Translations under genes and position numbers: made by a program
The notes under the pieces: model-generated
Database searches by the model: none
Told to the model about the DNA's origin: nothing
The model's input: only the letters and a program-made list of their open reading frames with translations
From: Pseudomonadota bacterium
Lineage (GTDB): Bacteria; Pseudomonadota; Gammaproteobacteria; DAOUQR01
NCBI GenBank assembly: GCA_030625525.1
Contig: DAOUQR010000030.1
Coordinates: 1-8,392, forward strand
Length of the DNA stretch: 8,392 bases
Direction: 5' to 3'
Part shown: positions 1 through 7,400 of the stretch, piece after piece
How the letters are laid out: the number at the start of each line of letters is the position of its first letter
Numbering within the stretch: the stretch's first letter is position 1

Positions 1-29
1 CTGTTAATCAGCTCTTGTGTTTGCATCAT
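1..29 (-). CDS. bioA: 5' end of a divergent gene, probably bioA (partial)
   Basis: Read on the minus strand, two adjacent ATG codons (29-27 and 26-24) open a frame giving MMQTQELIN before the window ends. An AAAGG Shine-Dalgarno (minus strand, 41-37) lies 7 nt before the first ATG, which supports a real start. Only nine residues are visible, so identity rests on context. The biotin operon to the right lacks bioA (adenosylmethionine-8-amino-7-oxononanoate aminotransferase, which converts KAPA to DAPA), and a bioA gene divergent from bioB is the known arrangement in enterobacteria. The short polar N-terminus fits that family but does not prove it. Any other divergent gene remains possible. Confidence 0.45.
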
Positions 30-32
30 TCA

Positions 33-61
33 TTGACCTTTATATAGGGCTCTTTTACACT
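33..61 (+). promoter_or_regulatory. Putative sigma70 promoter of the bio operon
   Basis: TTGACC at 33-38 (5 of 6 to the -35 consensus) is followed by a 17-nt spacer and TACACT at 56-61 (4 of 6 to the -10 consensus). Transcription would begin near 67-69, giving a leader of about 20 nt before bioB. The -35 element overlaps the ribosome-binding site of the divergent gene, so the two directions are tightly linked. I found no BirA-type operator (TTGTAAACC / GGTTTACAA inverted repeat) here, so the repressor, if any, is unclear. Confidence 0.5.
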
Positions 62-75
62 GCCGCTTTGAATTT

Positions 76-82
76 GAGGTGG
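76..82 (+). promoter_or_regulatory. Ribosome-binding site deciding the bioB start
   Basis: GAGGTGG lies 6 nt before the ATG at 89. No comparable site precedes the GTG at 17, so this element fixes the bioB start at 89. Confidence 0.75.
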
Positions 83-88
83 ACAATA

Positions 89-1054
89 ATGACAAAAAAA
101 AACTGGGAACTCAATCAAGTCGCAGAACTTTTTAACTTACCGTTTTTAGAGTTACTGTATCAAGCGCAAAAGAGTCACCGTGAAAATTTCGACAATACCC
201 AAATGCAACTCTCGACATTGCTTAGCATTAAGACGGGCACCTGTCCGGAAGATTGTTCTTATTGCCCGCAGAGTGGTCACTATAAGACTGAGGTAGAAAA
301 AGAAAAGCTCCTCGATCTTGAGTCAGTGATTGCAAAGGCGACACAAGCCAAAGCAACTGGCGCGACGCGTTTTTGTATGGGCGCTGCTTGGCGTAATCCA
401 CCGAAAAAAGACTTTCCTAAAGTACTCGAAATGATTAAAGCAGTAAAAAAGTTAGGGATGGAAGCTTGTGTCACACTCGGTATGTTAGATGAAGAACAAG
501 CACAAGCCCTTAAAGAGGCAGGTTTAGATTATTATAATCATAACTTGGACACATCCCCTGAGTATTATAGTGAAGTCATCACAACCCGGACTTATGACGA
601 TCGCCTAGATACTTTAGAGCATGTGCGCAATGCGGGCATGAATACCTGTTGCGGCGGCATTATTGGGATGGGTGAAACCCGGGATGATCGATTGGAATTA
701 CTGCGTCAATTAGCTAATTTACCCAGTGTTCCAGAAAGTGTGCCGATCAATCGTTTAATTCCAATACCGGGCACACCTTTAGCAGAGACGCAGCGCATTG
801 ATCCTTTTGAATTTGTACGCACGATTGCAGTCGCCCGCATCATGATGCCGCAATCAATGATCCGTTTATCCGCAGGTCGAGAAGATATGACAGAAGAGAT
901 GCATGCTTTGTGTTACATGGCGGGTGCGAATTCAATTTTTGTCGGTGATACCTTGTTAACAGCAAAAAATCCTGCAAAAACACAAGATATGACATTGTTA
1001 ACAAAATTAGGAATGGCACCGCAAGCATTAGAGAATTCAGATGTGACATGTTAA
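89..1054 (+). CDS. bioB: Biotin synthase BioB
   Basis: Radical-SAM enzyme that inserts sulfur into dethiobiotin to make biotin, the last step of the pathway, in the cytosol. The cluster-binding motif CPEDCSYC is present (Cys at residues 52, 56 and 59 from the chosen start), which with the upstream KTGTC is the BioB signature. Further family motifs are [13 protein letters not shown], the [10 protein letters not shown] segment and the C-terminal SAGREDM region with [13 protein letters not shown]. The frame is open back to a GTG at 17, but ATG at 89 is preferred: GAGGTGG (76-82) sits 6 nt upstream, the 24 extra residues are hydrophobic and unlike the family, and the promoter lies inside that extension. 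The resulting 321 residues suit the shorter BioB forms. It is the first gene of the operon; its stop overlaps the bioF start. Confidence 0.97.
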   Translation: MTKKNWELNQVAELFNLPFLELLYQAQKSHRENFDNTQMQLSTLLSIKTGTCPEDCSYCPQSGHYKTEVEKEKLLDLESVIAKATQAKATGATRFCMGAAWRNPPKKDFPKVLEMIKAVKKLGMEACVTLGMLDEEQAQALKEAGLDYYNHNLDTSPEYYSEVITTRTYDDRLDTLEHVRNAGMNTCCGGIIGMGETRDDRLELLRQLANLPSVPESVPINRLIPIPGTPLAETQRIDPFEFVRTIAVARIMMPQSMIRLSAGREDMTEEMHALCYMAGANSIFVGDTLLTAKNPAKTQDMTLLTKLGMAPQALENSDVTC

Positions 1055-2208
1055 ACGAAGGATTAGCGCAGGAACTACAGCAGTTTCAAAAACAACATTT
1101 AACCCGCAAACGTTATGTCATACAAGAACGTGAAGGTAAGCACTTGCGCATTGACGATCAACAATGTATTTCATTTTGTAGCAGTGATTATTTAAACTTA
1201 GCCTGTGATGATCGAATAAAAAAAGCGTTTATCACGGGTGTTGAAAAGTATGGCGTGGGGAGTGGTTCCGCTGCTTTAATCAGTGGGTATTATCAAGCGA
1301 ATCAAGATGCAGAAATTGCCTTTGCTGATTTTATGCAACGCGAAAGGGCGCTCTTATTTAATTCAGGTTATCATGCCAATCTTGCCGTGATGACTTGTTT
1401 TGCAAACCGACATAAAACGGTGTTAGCTGACAAGTATTGTCATGCGTCGATTTTAGATGGGGTGCAACTCTCTCGAGCTAAACTCATACGATTTAATCAC
1501 AATGTTATATCGCATGCAGCTGAATGCTGTGAGATAAGTTCGCCCGATTTGATTGTTACCGAAAGTGTTTTTAGTATGGAAGGTGATGTCAGTCCAATCA
1601 AATCACTTGTTGAATTGGCCAAACAACAACGAGCGATGTTGATCGTTGATGATGCCCATAGTTTGGGTGTTTTGGGTGATGGAGGTCGAGGGATCACTGA
1701 AGTATCTGAAGTCGCTAGCCGCGATATTGATTGCTTAATTTCGCCGTTAGGGAAAGCGTTTGCAGGGCAGGGTGCTTTTGTGACTGGATCAGATAACGTG
1801 ATTGAAGCACTCTTGCAGTTTGCTCGCAGTTATCGTTATACCACAGCAATGCCGCCGGCGATGTCTGTCGCCATTCAAGAAACAATGAAAATTATTCAAA
1901 CCGAGACGTTTCGACGAAAACGTTTGCAGCAATTAATTACTTATTTTATTAAAGCTGCAGAAGAAAGAAATTTAACATTGATTAATAAGGTACCTACACC
2001 GATTCAGGCTATTTTAATCGGATCAAATCAACAGACTATGGCTATTCAACAGGCTTGCTTGCAACGTGGTTTTTTTATTTCGGCCATTCGTCCACCGACT
2101 GTTCCAGACAACACTGCGCGTTTACGGATTTCACTGATGAGTTCACATACCGAGTTAGAAATTGATGCGTTACTTGATAGTATAAAGAGCGCTTATGAGC
2201 AGAACTAA
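1048..2208 (+). CDS. bioF: 8-amino-7-oxononanoate synthase BioF
   Basis: PLP-dependent alpha-oxoamine synthase that condenses pimeloyl-ACP (or -CoA) with L-alanine to give KAPA, the first ring-assembly step. At 386 residues it has the family length. Visible motifs: the glycine-rich segment [12 protein letters not shown] (about 71-82), CHAS with His132 that stacks on the cofactor, the [10 protein letters not shown] stretch, DDAH at 201-204 that contacts the PLP pyridine, the Schiff-base lysine Lys236 in SPLGKAF, and the C-terminal IRPPTVP and ARLRISL blocks. In E. coli BioF the segment after the glycine loop reads VVHQ, whereas here it reads QANQ, a substitution of a usually conserved His. The ATG overlaps the bioB stop by 7 nt and has only a weak ribosome site, so translation is probably coupled to bioB. 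Confidence 0.96.
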   Translation: MLNEGLAQELQQFQKQHLTRKRYVIQEREGKHLRIDDQQCISFCSSDYLNLACDDRIKKAFITGVEKYGVGSGSAALISGYYQANQDAEIAFADFMQRERALLFNSGYHANLAVMTCFANRHKTVLADKYCHASILDGVQLSRAKLIRFNHNVISHAAECCEISSPDLIVTESVFSMEGDVSPIKSLVELAKQQRAMLIVDDAHSLGVLGDGGRGITEVSEVASRDIDCLISPLGKAFAGQGAFVTGSDNVIEALLQFARSYRYTTAMPPAMSVAIQETMKIIQTETFRRKRLQQLITYFIKAAEERNLTLINKVPTPIQAILIGSNQQTMAIQQACLQRGFFISAIRPPTVPDNTARLRISLMSSHTELEIDALLDSIKSAYEQN

Positions 2209-2902
2209 TCAAAAAACACAGCTGCCATTCGTTTTTATATCCGGCTGGAGTTTTCAATCATCAGTATGGGACGATTTTATTTGCTCGAATCAGCTTTCAA
2301 ATGCGATTTGCATTGACTTGCCTTATTTAAATCAACCTGAGCTTGATAAGCACTCAGTGGATCAAGTGTGTCAAATCATTGCCGAGCAGATCCCAGAGAA
2401 TGCTATTTTGATCGGGTGGTCTTTGGGTGCATTACTCGCGATCAAATTAGCTAGCCAATCTACTCACATTCAAAAAATTTGTTTGATTGGCTCAACCCCC
2501 TGTTTTTCGGCTAAACATAATTGGCAGGGCGTTGAGCTTGATTCGGCAAATGAGTTTAAATATAATTTTAAACGCTTTCCGCAGAAGACATTGCGGCGAT
2601 TTGCAATGCAGGTACAGGAACCAAATAATGATGCTGATATTAAAAAAAAGCTGTTGAAGCATCAGTTTGATGCCACTCATCAGTTGAGCCTAATGCATTA
2701 TTTAGACTTATTATTTGAGTCAGATTTAAGGACTTCATTCGACAGTTTAAACTGTCCCATCTTACAAATTCACGGTGAATTTGATACGGTCGTGTCAAAG
2801 AATCAACCCGAACAATCGCTTGAAATAATTAAGCAAGCGGGGCATGCACCGTTCATCACCCATCCTAGCGATGTGGCCAATTGTTTAATGAGGTTTATTT
2901 AA
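2195..2902 (+). CDS. bioH: Pimeloyl-[acyl-carrier protein] methyl ester esterase BioH
   Basis: Alpha/beta-hydrolase that cleaves the methyl ester of pimeloyl-ACP methyl ester, ending the BioC-initiated disguised fatty-acid synthesis and releasing pimeloyl-ACP for BioF. The nucleophile elbow GWSLGAL carries Ser76; Asp197 in HGEFDTVV and His217 in AGHAPFITHP complete the triad. The GHAPFITHP block closely matches E. coli BioH. At 235 residues it is about 20 shorter than E. coli BioH (256). The usual oxyanion-side HGW reads SGW here (residues 16-18). The ATG overlaps the bioF stop by 14 nt, with AAGAG 5 nt upstream, indicating translational coupling. Context within bioB-F-H-C-D makes BioH far more likely than an unrelated hydrolase. 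Confidence 0.92.
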   Translation: MSRTNQKTQLPFVFISGWSFQSSVWDDFICSNQLSNAICIDLPYLNQPELDKHSVDQVCQIIAEQIPENAILIGWSLGALLAIKLASQSTHIQKICLIGSTPCFSAKHNWQGVELDSANEFKYNFKRFPQKTLRRFAMQVQEPNNDADIKKKLLKHQFDATHQLSLMHYLDLLFESDLRTSFDSLNCPILQIHGEFDTVVSKNQPEQSLEIIKQAGHAPFITHPSDVANCLMRFI

Positions 2903-2903
2903 C

Positions 2904-3686
2904 ATGACCGTGCTTATTGCTACCGATAAACAACGCATTGCTCGAGCATTTAATCGTGCGGCTGCGACCTATGATCAGCAAGCTAATTTGCAACAAGCGG
3001 TGGGTGAAATTTTATTGCAACAAGTAAAAGAGCAGGGCATTCAATATGATCATATTACTGATTTGGGGTGTGGAACCGGATTAGTCACCGATCTTTTCGC
3101 GCGTCAATTAGAGTATCAGCAATTTAATGCCGTTGATATTTCTGATCAATCAATTGCTAAAGCAAAGATAAGGTTAGCGAACCATTCTATTAATTTTGAA
3201 CAGACAGACATTAAAAACTTTAAAATCCATGATAACCAATCGCAAGATTTAATTCTGGCGAATATGTCGCTACATTGGTGCGATGATATCCCTCTTGTGC
3301 TAAACGCAGTAAAGCAACAACTGAATGAATCGGGATTGCTCGCTTTCACAATTCCTTTAAGTCCATCACTGAACGAATTAAATCCGAATTCGAAAAATTG
3401 GTTTCATACAAAAGAAGACATAAGCCAAACATGCCACTCGCTGAATTTTAAAAGCAGCATGATTAGCACTGAAAAAATTATCTTGAACTTCGATTCAGCG
3501 ACAAAAGCACTGCGCTATCTTCAAAAAACGGGTGTTAATGTTGTAAAGTCCTCAAACAAAACTTTGCACGGACGTGATTATTTATCGAAAATTTTTCAAG
3601 AGACATCTGATTTATCTCAGCCTGTCACTTTGACTTTTTATATTGGATTTTTTCTTTTTCGAAAAATAAAGGTAGACGAAACATGA
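2904..3686 (+). CDS. bioC: Malonyl-ACP O-methyltransferase BioC
   Basis: SAM-dependent class I methyltransferase that methylates the free carboxyl of malonyl-ACP so that the fatty-acid synthase can extend it to a pimeloyl chain. The N-terminal IARAFNRAAATYDQQANLQ (about 12-30) is the characteristic BioC opening; SAM motif I is DLGCGTG at 53-59, the acidic end of beta-2 is in FNAVDIS, and the LANMSLHWCDD segment is the motif IV region. The C-terminal LRYLQKTGVN stretch also fits BioC. Length (260) is close to E. coli BioC (251). It starts 1 nt after the bioH stop, with GAGG (2890-2893) 10 nt upstream. Its stop codon is shared with the ATG of a tiny frame that runs into bioD. Confidence 0.94.
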   Translation: MTVLIATDKQRIARAFNRAAATYDQQANLQQAVGEILLQQVKEQGIQYDHITDLGCGTGLVTDLFARQLEYQQFNAVDISDQSIAKAKIRLANHSINFEQTDIKNFKIHDNQSQDLILANMSLHWCDDIPLVLNAVKQQLNESGLLAFTIPLSPSLNELNPNSKNWFHTKEDISQTCHSLNFKSSMISTEKIILNFDSATKALRYLQKTGVNVVKSSNKTLHGRDYLSKIFQETSDLSQPVTLTFYIGFFLFRKIKVDET

Positions 3687-3709
3687 TTATATCGAGCCTG
3701 AGATCATGA
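3683..3709 (+). CDS. Possible 8-codon coupling minigene between bioC and bioD
   Basis: ATG at 3683 overlaps the bioC stop in an ATGA, the frame reads MIISSLRS, and its TGA (3707-3709) overlaps the bioD ATG in a second ATGA. AAAGG at 3668-3672 lies 10 nt before this ATG, while bioD itself has only a weak GAG-type site. A ribosome finishing bioC could therefore be handed on to bioD through this short frame. The peptide is unlikely to have a function of its own. The arrangement is directly visible, but the role is inference, and the double overlap could be chance. Confidence 0.3.
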   Translation: MIISSLRS

Positions 3710-4353
3710 TAAAACTGGACGCTTTACTTAATAACGGCCAACCGCCCAAAGAGATATTTGTCACCGGAACTGACACTGACGTCGGTAAAACGTATATCAG
3801 TGTAAAGTTACTCGAGGCGTTTAATCAGCAAGGCTACAGCACCGTTGGGATCAAGCCAGTGGCTTCGGGTTGTGAGCTACTTGAAGGTGAGCTTATTAAT
3901 GATGATGCAACACAGCTCCGTTTAGCATCCTCTCTCGTCGTTGCTCAATCTATTTTAAATCCGATCCGCTATCAACCCCCCATTGCTCCGCATATTGCAG
4001 CACAGGAGTCCAATCAAAGCTTGTCAATTGAATTACTTAATCAGCGATGTAATCAGGCGCTTGCACTCGATGTTGACGTAAAAATAATTGAAGGTGTTGG
4101 GGGCTGGCTTGTCCCTTTAAATCATGATGAAAAAATGTCTGATTGGGTTGTAGAAAAAAAATGGCCGGTGATCCTTGTGGTTGCTTTGAAACTAGGTTGC
4201 TTAAATCACACCTTACTGACTATCTCAGCCTTAGAACAAGCTAAGGTTCCAGTTCTTGGATGGATAGCAAACACAATCGGACCCAACATGCCTTATTACA
4301 GAGATAATATTAAGACTTTACAAGCAATGATTGATGCTCCTTGTCTAAAATGA
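3706..4353 (+). CDS. bioD: Dethiobiotin synthetase BioD
   Basis: ATP-dependent carboxylase that closes the ureido ring of DAPA with CO2 to form dethiobiotin, the substrate of BioB. The P-loop GTDTDVGKT spans residues 21-29 (Lys28, Thr29), followed by the catalytic KPVASGCE block with Lys50, EGVGGWLVPL at 129-138, the LKLGCLNHTLLT block at 161-172, and the nucleotide-base-binding ANT around 188-190. Compared with E. coli BioD it has about 13 extra N-terminal residues before the FVTGTDT core, but no better internal start is visible. The 215-residue length is otherwise normal. It is the last gene of the bio operon; no terminator hairpin with a T-run follows it. Confidence 0.96.
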   Translation: MIKLDALLNNGQPPKEIFVTGTDTDVGKTYISVKLLEAFNQQGYSTVGIKPVASGCELLEGELINDDATQLRLASSLVVAQSILNPIRYQPPIAPHIAAQESNQSLSIELLNQRCNQALALDVDVKIIEGVGGWLVPLNHDEKMSDWVVEKKWPVILVVALKLGCLNHTLLTISALEQAKVPVLGWIANTIGPNMPYYRDNIKTLQAMIDAPCLK

Positions 4354-4361
4354 TACATAAA

Positions 4362-4390
4362 TAGACATACCACTGATGTTATGATAAAAT
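4362..4390 (+). promoter_or_regulatory. Putative extended -10 sigma70 promoter of the large phosphatase-like gene
   Basis: TAGACA at 4362-4367 (5 of 6) is separated by exactly 17 nt from TAAAAT at 4385-4390 (5 of 6). A TG dinucleotide at 4382-4383 followed by one base gives an extended -10. The predicted start near 4397 leaves a leader of about 36 nt. The site begins only 9 nt after the bioD stop, suggesting the downstream gene is transcribed independently of the biotin operon. No PmrA-like TTAA tandem is present in this spacer. Confidence 0.55.
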
Positions 4391-4432
4391 ACTGCGCAAT
4401 CCAGTTGTAATTCTCACAGGATCTACCAGATT

Positions 4433-7400
4433 ATGTTTAGCCATAATAAAAAGTTTAAACCTACTACAGATGAAGATAAGTCATCCGTTTTACCCAATAT
4501 AGAAGTACACACAATGTTTTCAAAAAAATTAAAAAGAACAGTGACTCATCATTTACCTGGCGTTGATCCGGGTGGGGCTCATTACTATATTTTAATCGGC
4601 TCTTTAAAGTCGCATCCGGATTTTGAAGCAATTGCTGCGGATCAAACGCCATTATTGCTTGATTTTTTAAAAGATAAAGACGTTGACTGGTCTGTGTGCA
4701 ATGAACTGAAAGTCGCTGCTTTCCGTAATGCTTATCAAGACAGTGAAGATGGCTTTCTCCATCTTGTTCCTGTTCCTCACGACTGTACTGATACTTTTTT
4801 TACGATGATTTATAACAATCCAGCGTATTTTGAAGTTAATCAGCGAATGGCGGTGATAACTCAGGCATTTAGAATGCTCTGTGGTTCTTTAATTAATCGC
4901 TCAATTAAAGATTTTTTTAAAGATTCATCAAGGTCTTTCCAAGAGCGACTTCAAGGTGTTTTTGATTTTCCTTTTGACAAAAAGATTTCTCAAGAAAAAG
5001 TGCGAGAAAAAGAATCTTTACTTCTAATGTTGCTGACTAATAAATATAACGATTATTCTGAATTAACGCGGTATCTTACTAAACTCTACCCTAATGCTAA
5101 AACACAAGAAGCTCATCTACTTATCTTGCGTGAGGTAATTATAGAGCTGCATAAATTGTTAATATCATCGAATGCATTACCAAAGAAACAAATTCTCAAC
5201 TCAATCGAAAATTTTGCTGGATATTATTCAGTTCATATAAATCAGGAATATTCTGTCAAGACTCTATTCGAACTGATTTTTGGTGCTGAGGAAATGTCAG
5301 ATCCAGGAAAACTATCAAAACAATTGGTTAGCTTTATTTTAGGTGTCGATTCGTTTAATAATATCCCTTATAAGCATAGGAGCGATATGTTTACCAATGA
5401 AATTGACTGGGTGAAAGAGACGCTTTCTAACACAGACAAAGCACTTTTACGTGAACTTGATTTTTACACCCAGGACACGCTTGAGTGTTGCGAAATCATC
5501 CCCGTTCTTAAAGGACAAGGTCGGTTACACAGGACAGTACCCTTAAAAGCTAGGATGAAAAGACTTTTTAATTTGATTGCCTCTATTGATGCAAGTCAAT
5601 ATTCTAGTGATAAAAATAAGCGAGATTTATTACAGTTCTTTTTATGTCATTATAAATCCAGTCATGTCATAAGCCTTTATTATACTTTAATAAATGACGA
5701 ACCCTGGATTAATCATTTTTATGATGATGTAAGAAAATTATTATCGACTGAATTAACGCATTACGCTTGTAGCTCTCGAGAACAGATCGAACAATCGAGT
5801 AAAATTATCACTTACGGACTCAATTTGCCTCCTCAAGATGGTTTGACGAACGAAAATGCGAAATTGCGTAGGGATTTGCAAATTATTTTTTGTAGTAAAT
5901 TGAACGAGAGTTGCCAGCCTAGTATTAACGAATCATTCATTGATGACTTTGTTCTATTAGCTAAACAATACTATAAGAACGCCGGGATTTTTTCTTGTAA
6001 AGCAGGTGAGAGTTTGAAGGGCTCGTTTAGAAAAACATTACGCTTACTTCTTCAATACGATTCAAGTTTCACAGAAAAATTGGAAGAAAGCCATTATGAT
6101 CTCTATGCAACGATGTGTTTTCATGAGTCTTTGATGTTTAAGTTTGTGGGGTTAGAAACGGATAAATTTAGACGGATGCTAACATCCTATCTTAAAGAAG
6201 CGAAAGACGGTGTGTTGGCGTCTGTAAACAGCACTGAAATTAATGATCGACTCTCTTTTTTAGCTGAATATTTACTAAGGAATGCGCCGATTCAAAATTC
6301 TCGTGACCTTTCTGATCCTAATAATAAGTTATTGAACGATCTGGCAGATTTTGGTCGTGATTTACCAGCTTTAGAAATGCAAGAAACTGAGTATCCCGAA
6401 GAAAATGCGACCTATCAATTAGATCACAAAATTTGTTGCCATATTACAGCGGGAGTCACAGCCGAAGGCCAGACTCACTGTTTTAAATCTAAGTGGGAAT
6501 TTTGGCAACAAAAAAATTCAAATTTCACGGTGGCTGTCGGTTATTCGCATATCTATGTTACTGAAGCAGATATCTCTCCTACGAAGAATAGAATATTGAA
6601 TACACCCGATTTCACAGCTTATTTTATGCCTGGAAATACGAATGGCGTTGGATCTTCACTTCTTGCTAAAGTACAACGAATGCATTTGTGGGAGTTAACT
6701 TATGATGGAAAGACGCATTATGTCATGAACCTCACTTGTGAAGATGCTGCGTCTATCGATTTGTCAGTTGATGAGCATAGTTTTTATCATGCTGCGATTA
6801 ATAAATTTTCAAAAGCAGATGAGCTGGGCACTAAACACATTGTTTTACATTGTCGAAGCGGTATTCAGAGAAGTCGTATGATGGCTGCGACCACTTGCTT
6901 AGGGCAACAGCTGCTGTGGGAACAATCTGATGCGCGAGCTCAACGCATCAATTCTCATTCTGAGTTATTAAAGCCTTTACGAAAGTCATCCAAGAATCAT
7001 ATTGACTTTAAATATGATTATATCATTACACACTTTAAGGCACAGGATGTCTTTAACAATTATAAGTCTTTTGTTGATTGTGTTTTGCCTCGATTAAAAA
7101 GAGCGATCAGCTTAAGTGCATTAGGAGGTAAAAATAAAATTGATCTGTGTGAGACATTCCTTCAACGATATCGAGGCATGACTCAATATTATAGTCGGAT
7201 CATGAGCTGTTTAAATAATCGCTTACAAGCATTAGATACCTATCAGGTTATTTTTAAATTGTTGGAGCCAATCGCCGAACAAAACCCACTTATTGAAACA
7301 TTGTTGATAAGTTCCGCTAATGACTTAAGAGACTCAGGTTTTCCGCCAGAAATACAAGAGTATTATGCAATCACGTATTCAAAACAGTATCTATCAAACA

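Noticed and set aside
17..88. N-terminal 24-residue extension of BioB from a GTG start
   Set aside because: The extension is hydrophobic and unlike BioB, contains the promoter region, and lacks a ribosome site, whereas GAGGTGG precedes the ATG at 89.
840..1049. Minus-strand frames of about 60-70 codons under bioB and the other genes
   Set aside because: They lie entirely opposite strongly supported genes, have no ribosome sites that stand out, and encode no recognisable motifs.
4354..4432. Rho-independent terminator after bioD
   Set aside because: No GC-rich stem followed by a T-run is visible in this spacer.
4354..4432. PmrA or CpxR box upstream of the large gene
   Set aside because: There is no TTAA tandem at 11-nt spacing and no GTAAA-N5-GTAAA pair; only the sigma70-like elements are seen.
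6839..6877. CX5R motif as a SopB/SidF-type phosphoinositide phosphatase
   Set aside because: Those enzymes use CKSGKDR with Lys and Asp in the loop; here it is CRSGIQR, closer to the tyrosine-phosphatase pattern. A lipid substrate is still not excluded.
7123..7142. Perfect AGGAGGT inside the large gene, followed by an A-rich run, as an internal start or frameshift site
   Set aside because: No ATG or GTG follows at proper spacing (only ATT in frame and TTG in another frame opening a very short ORF), and the A-run does not form a proper X XXY YYZ heptamer in frame. It arises from Gly-Gly codons GGA GGT.
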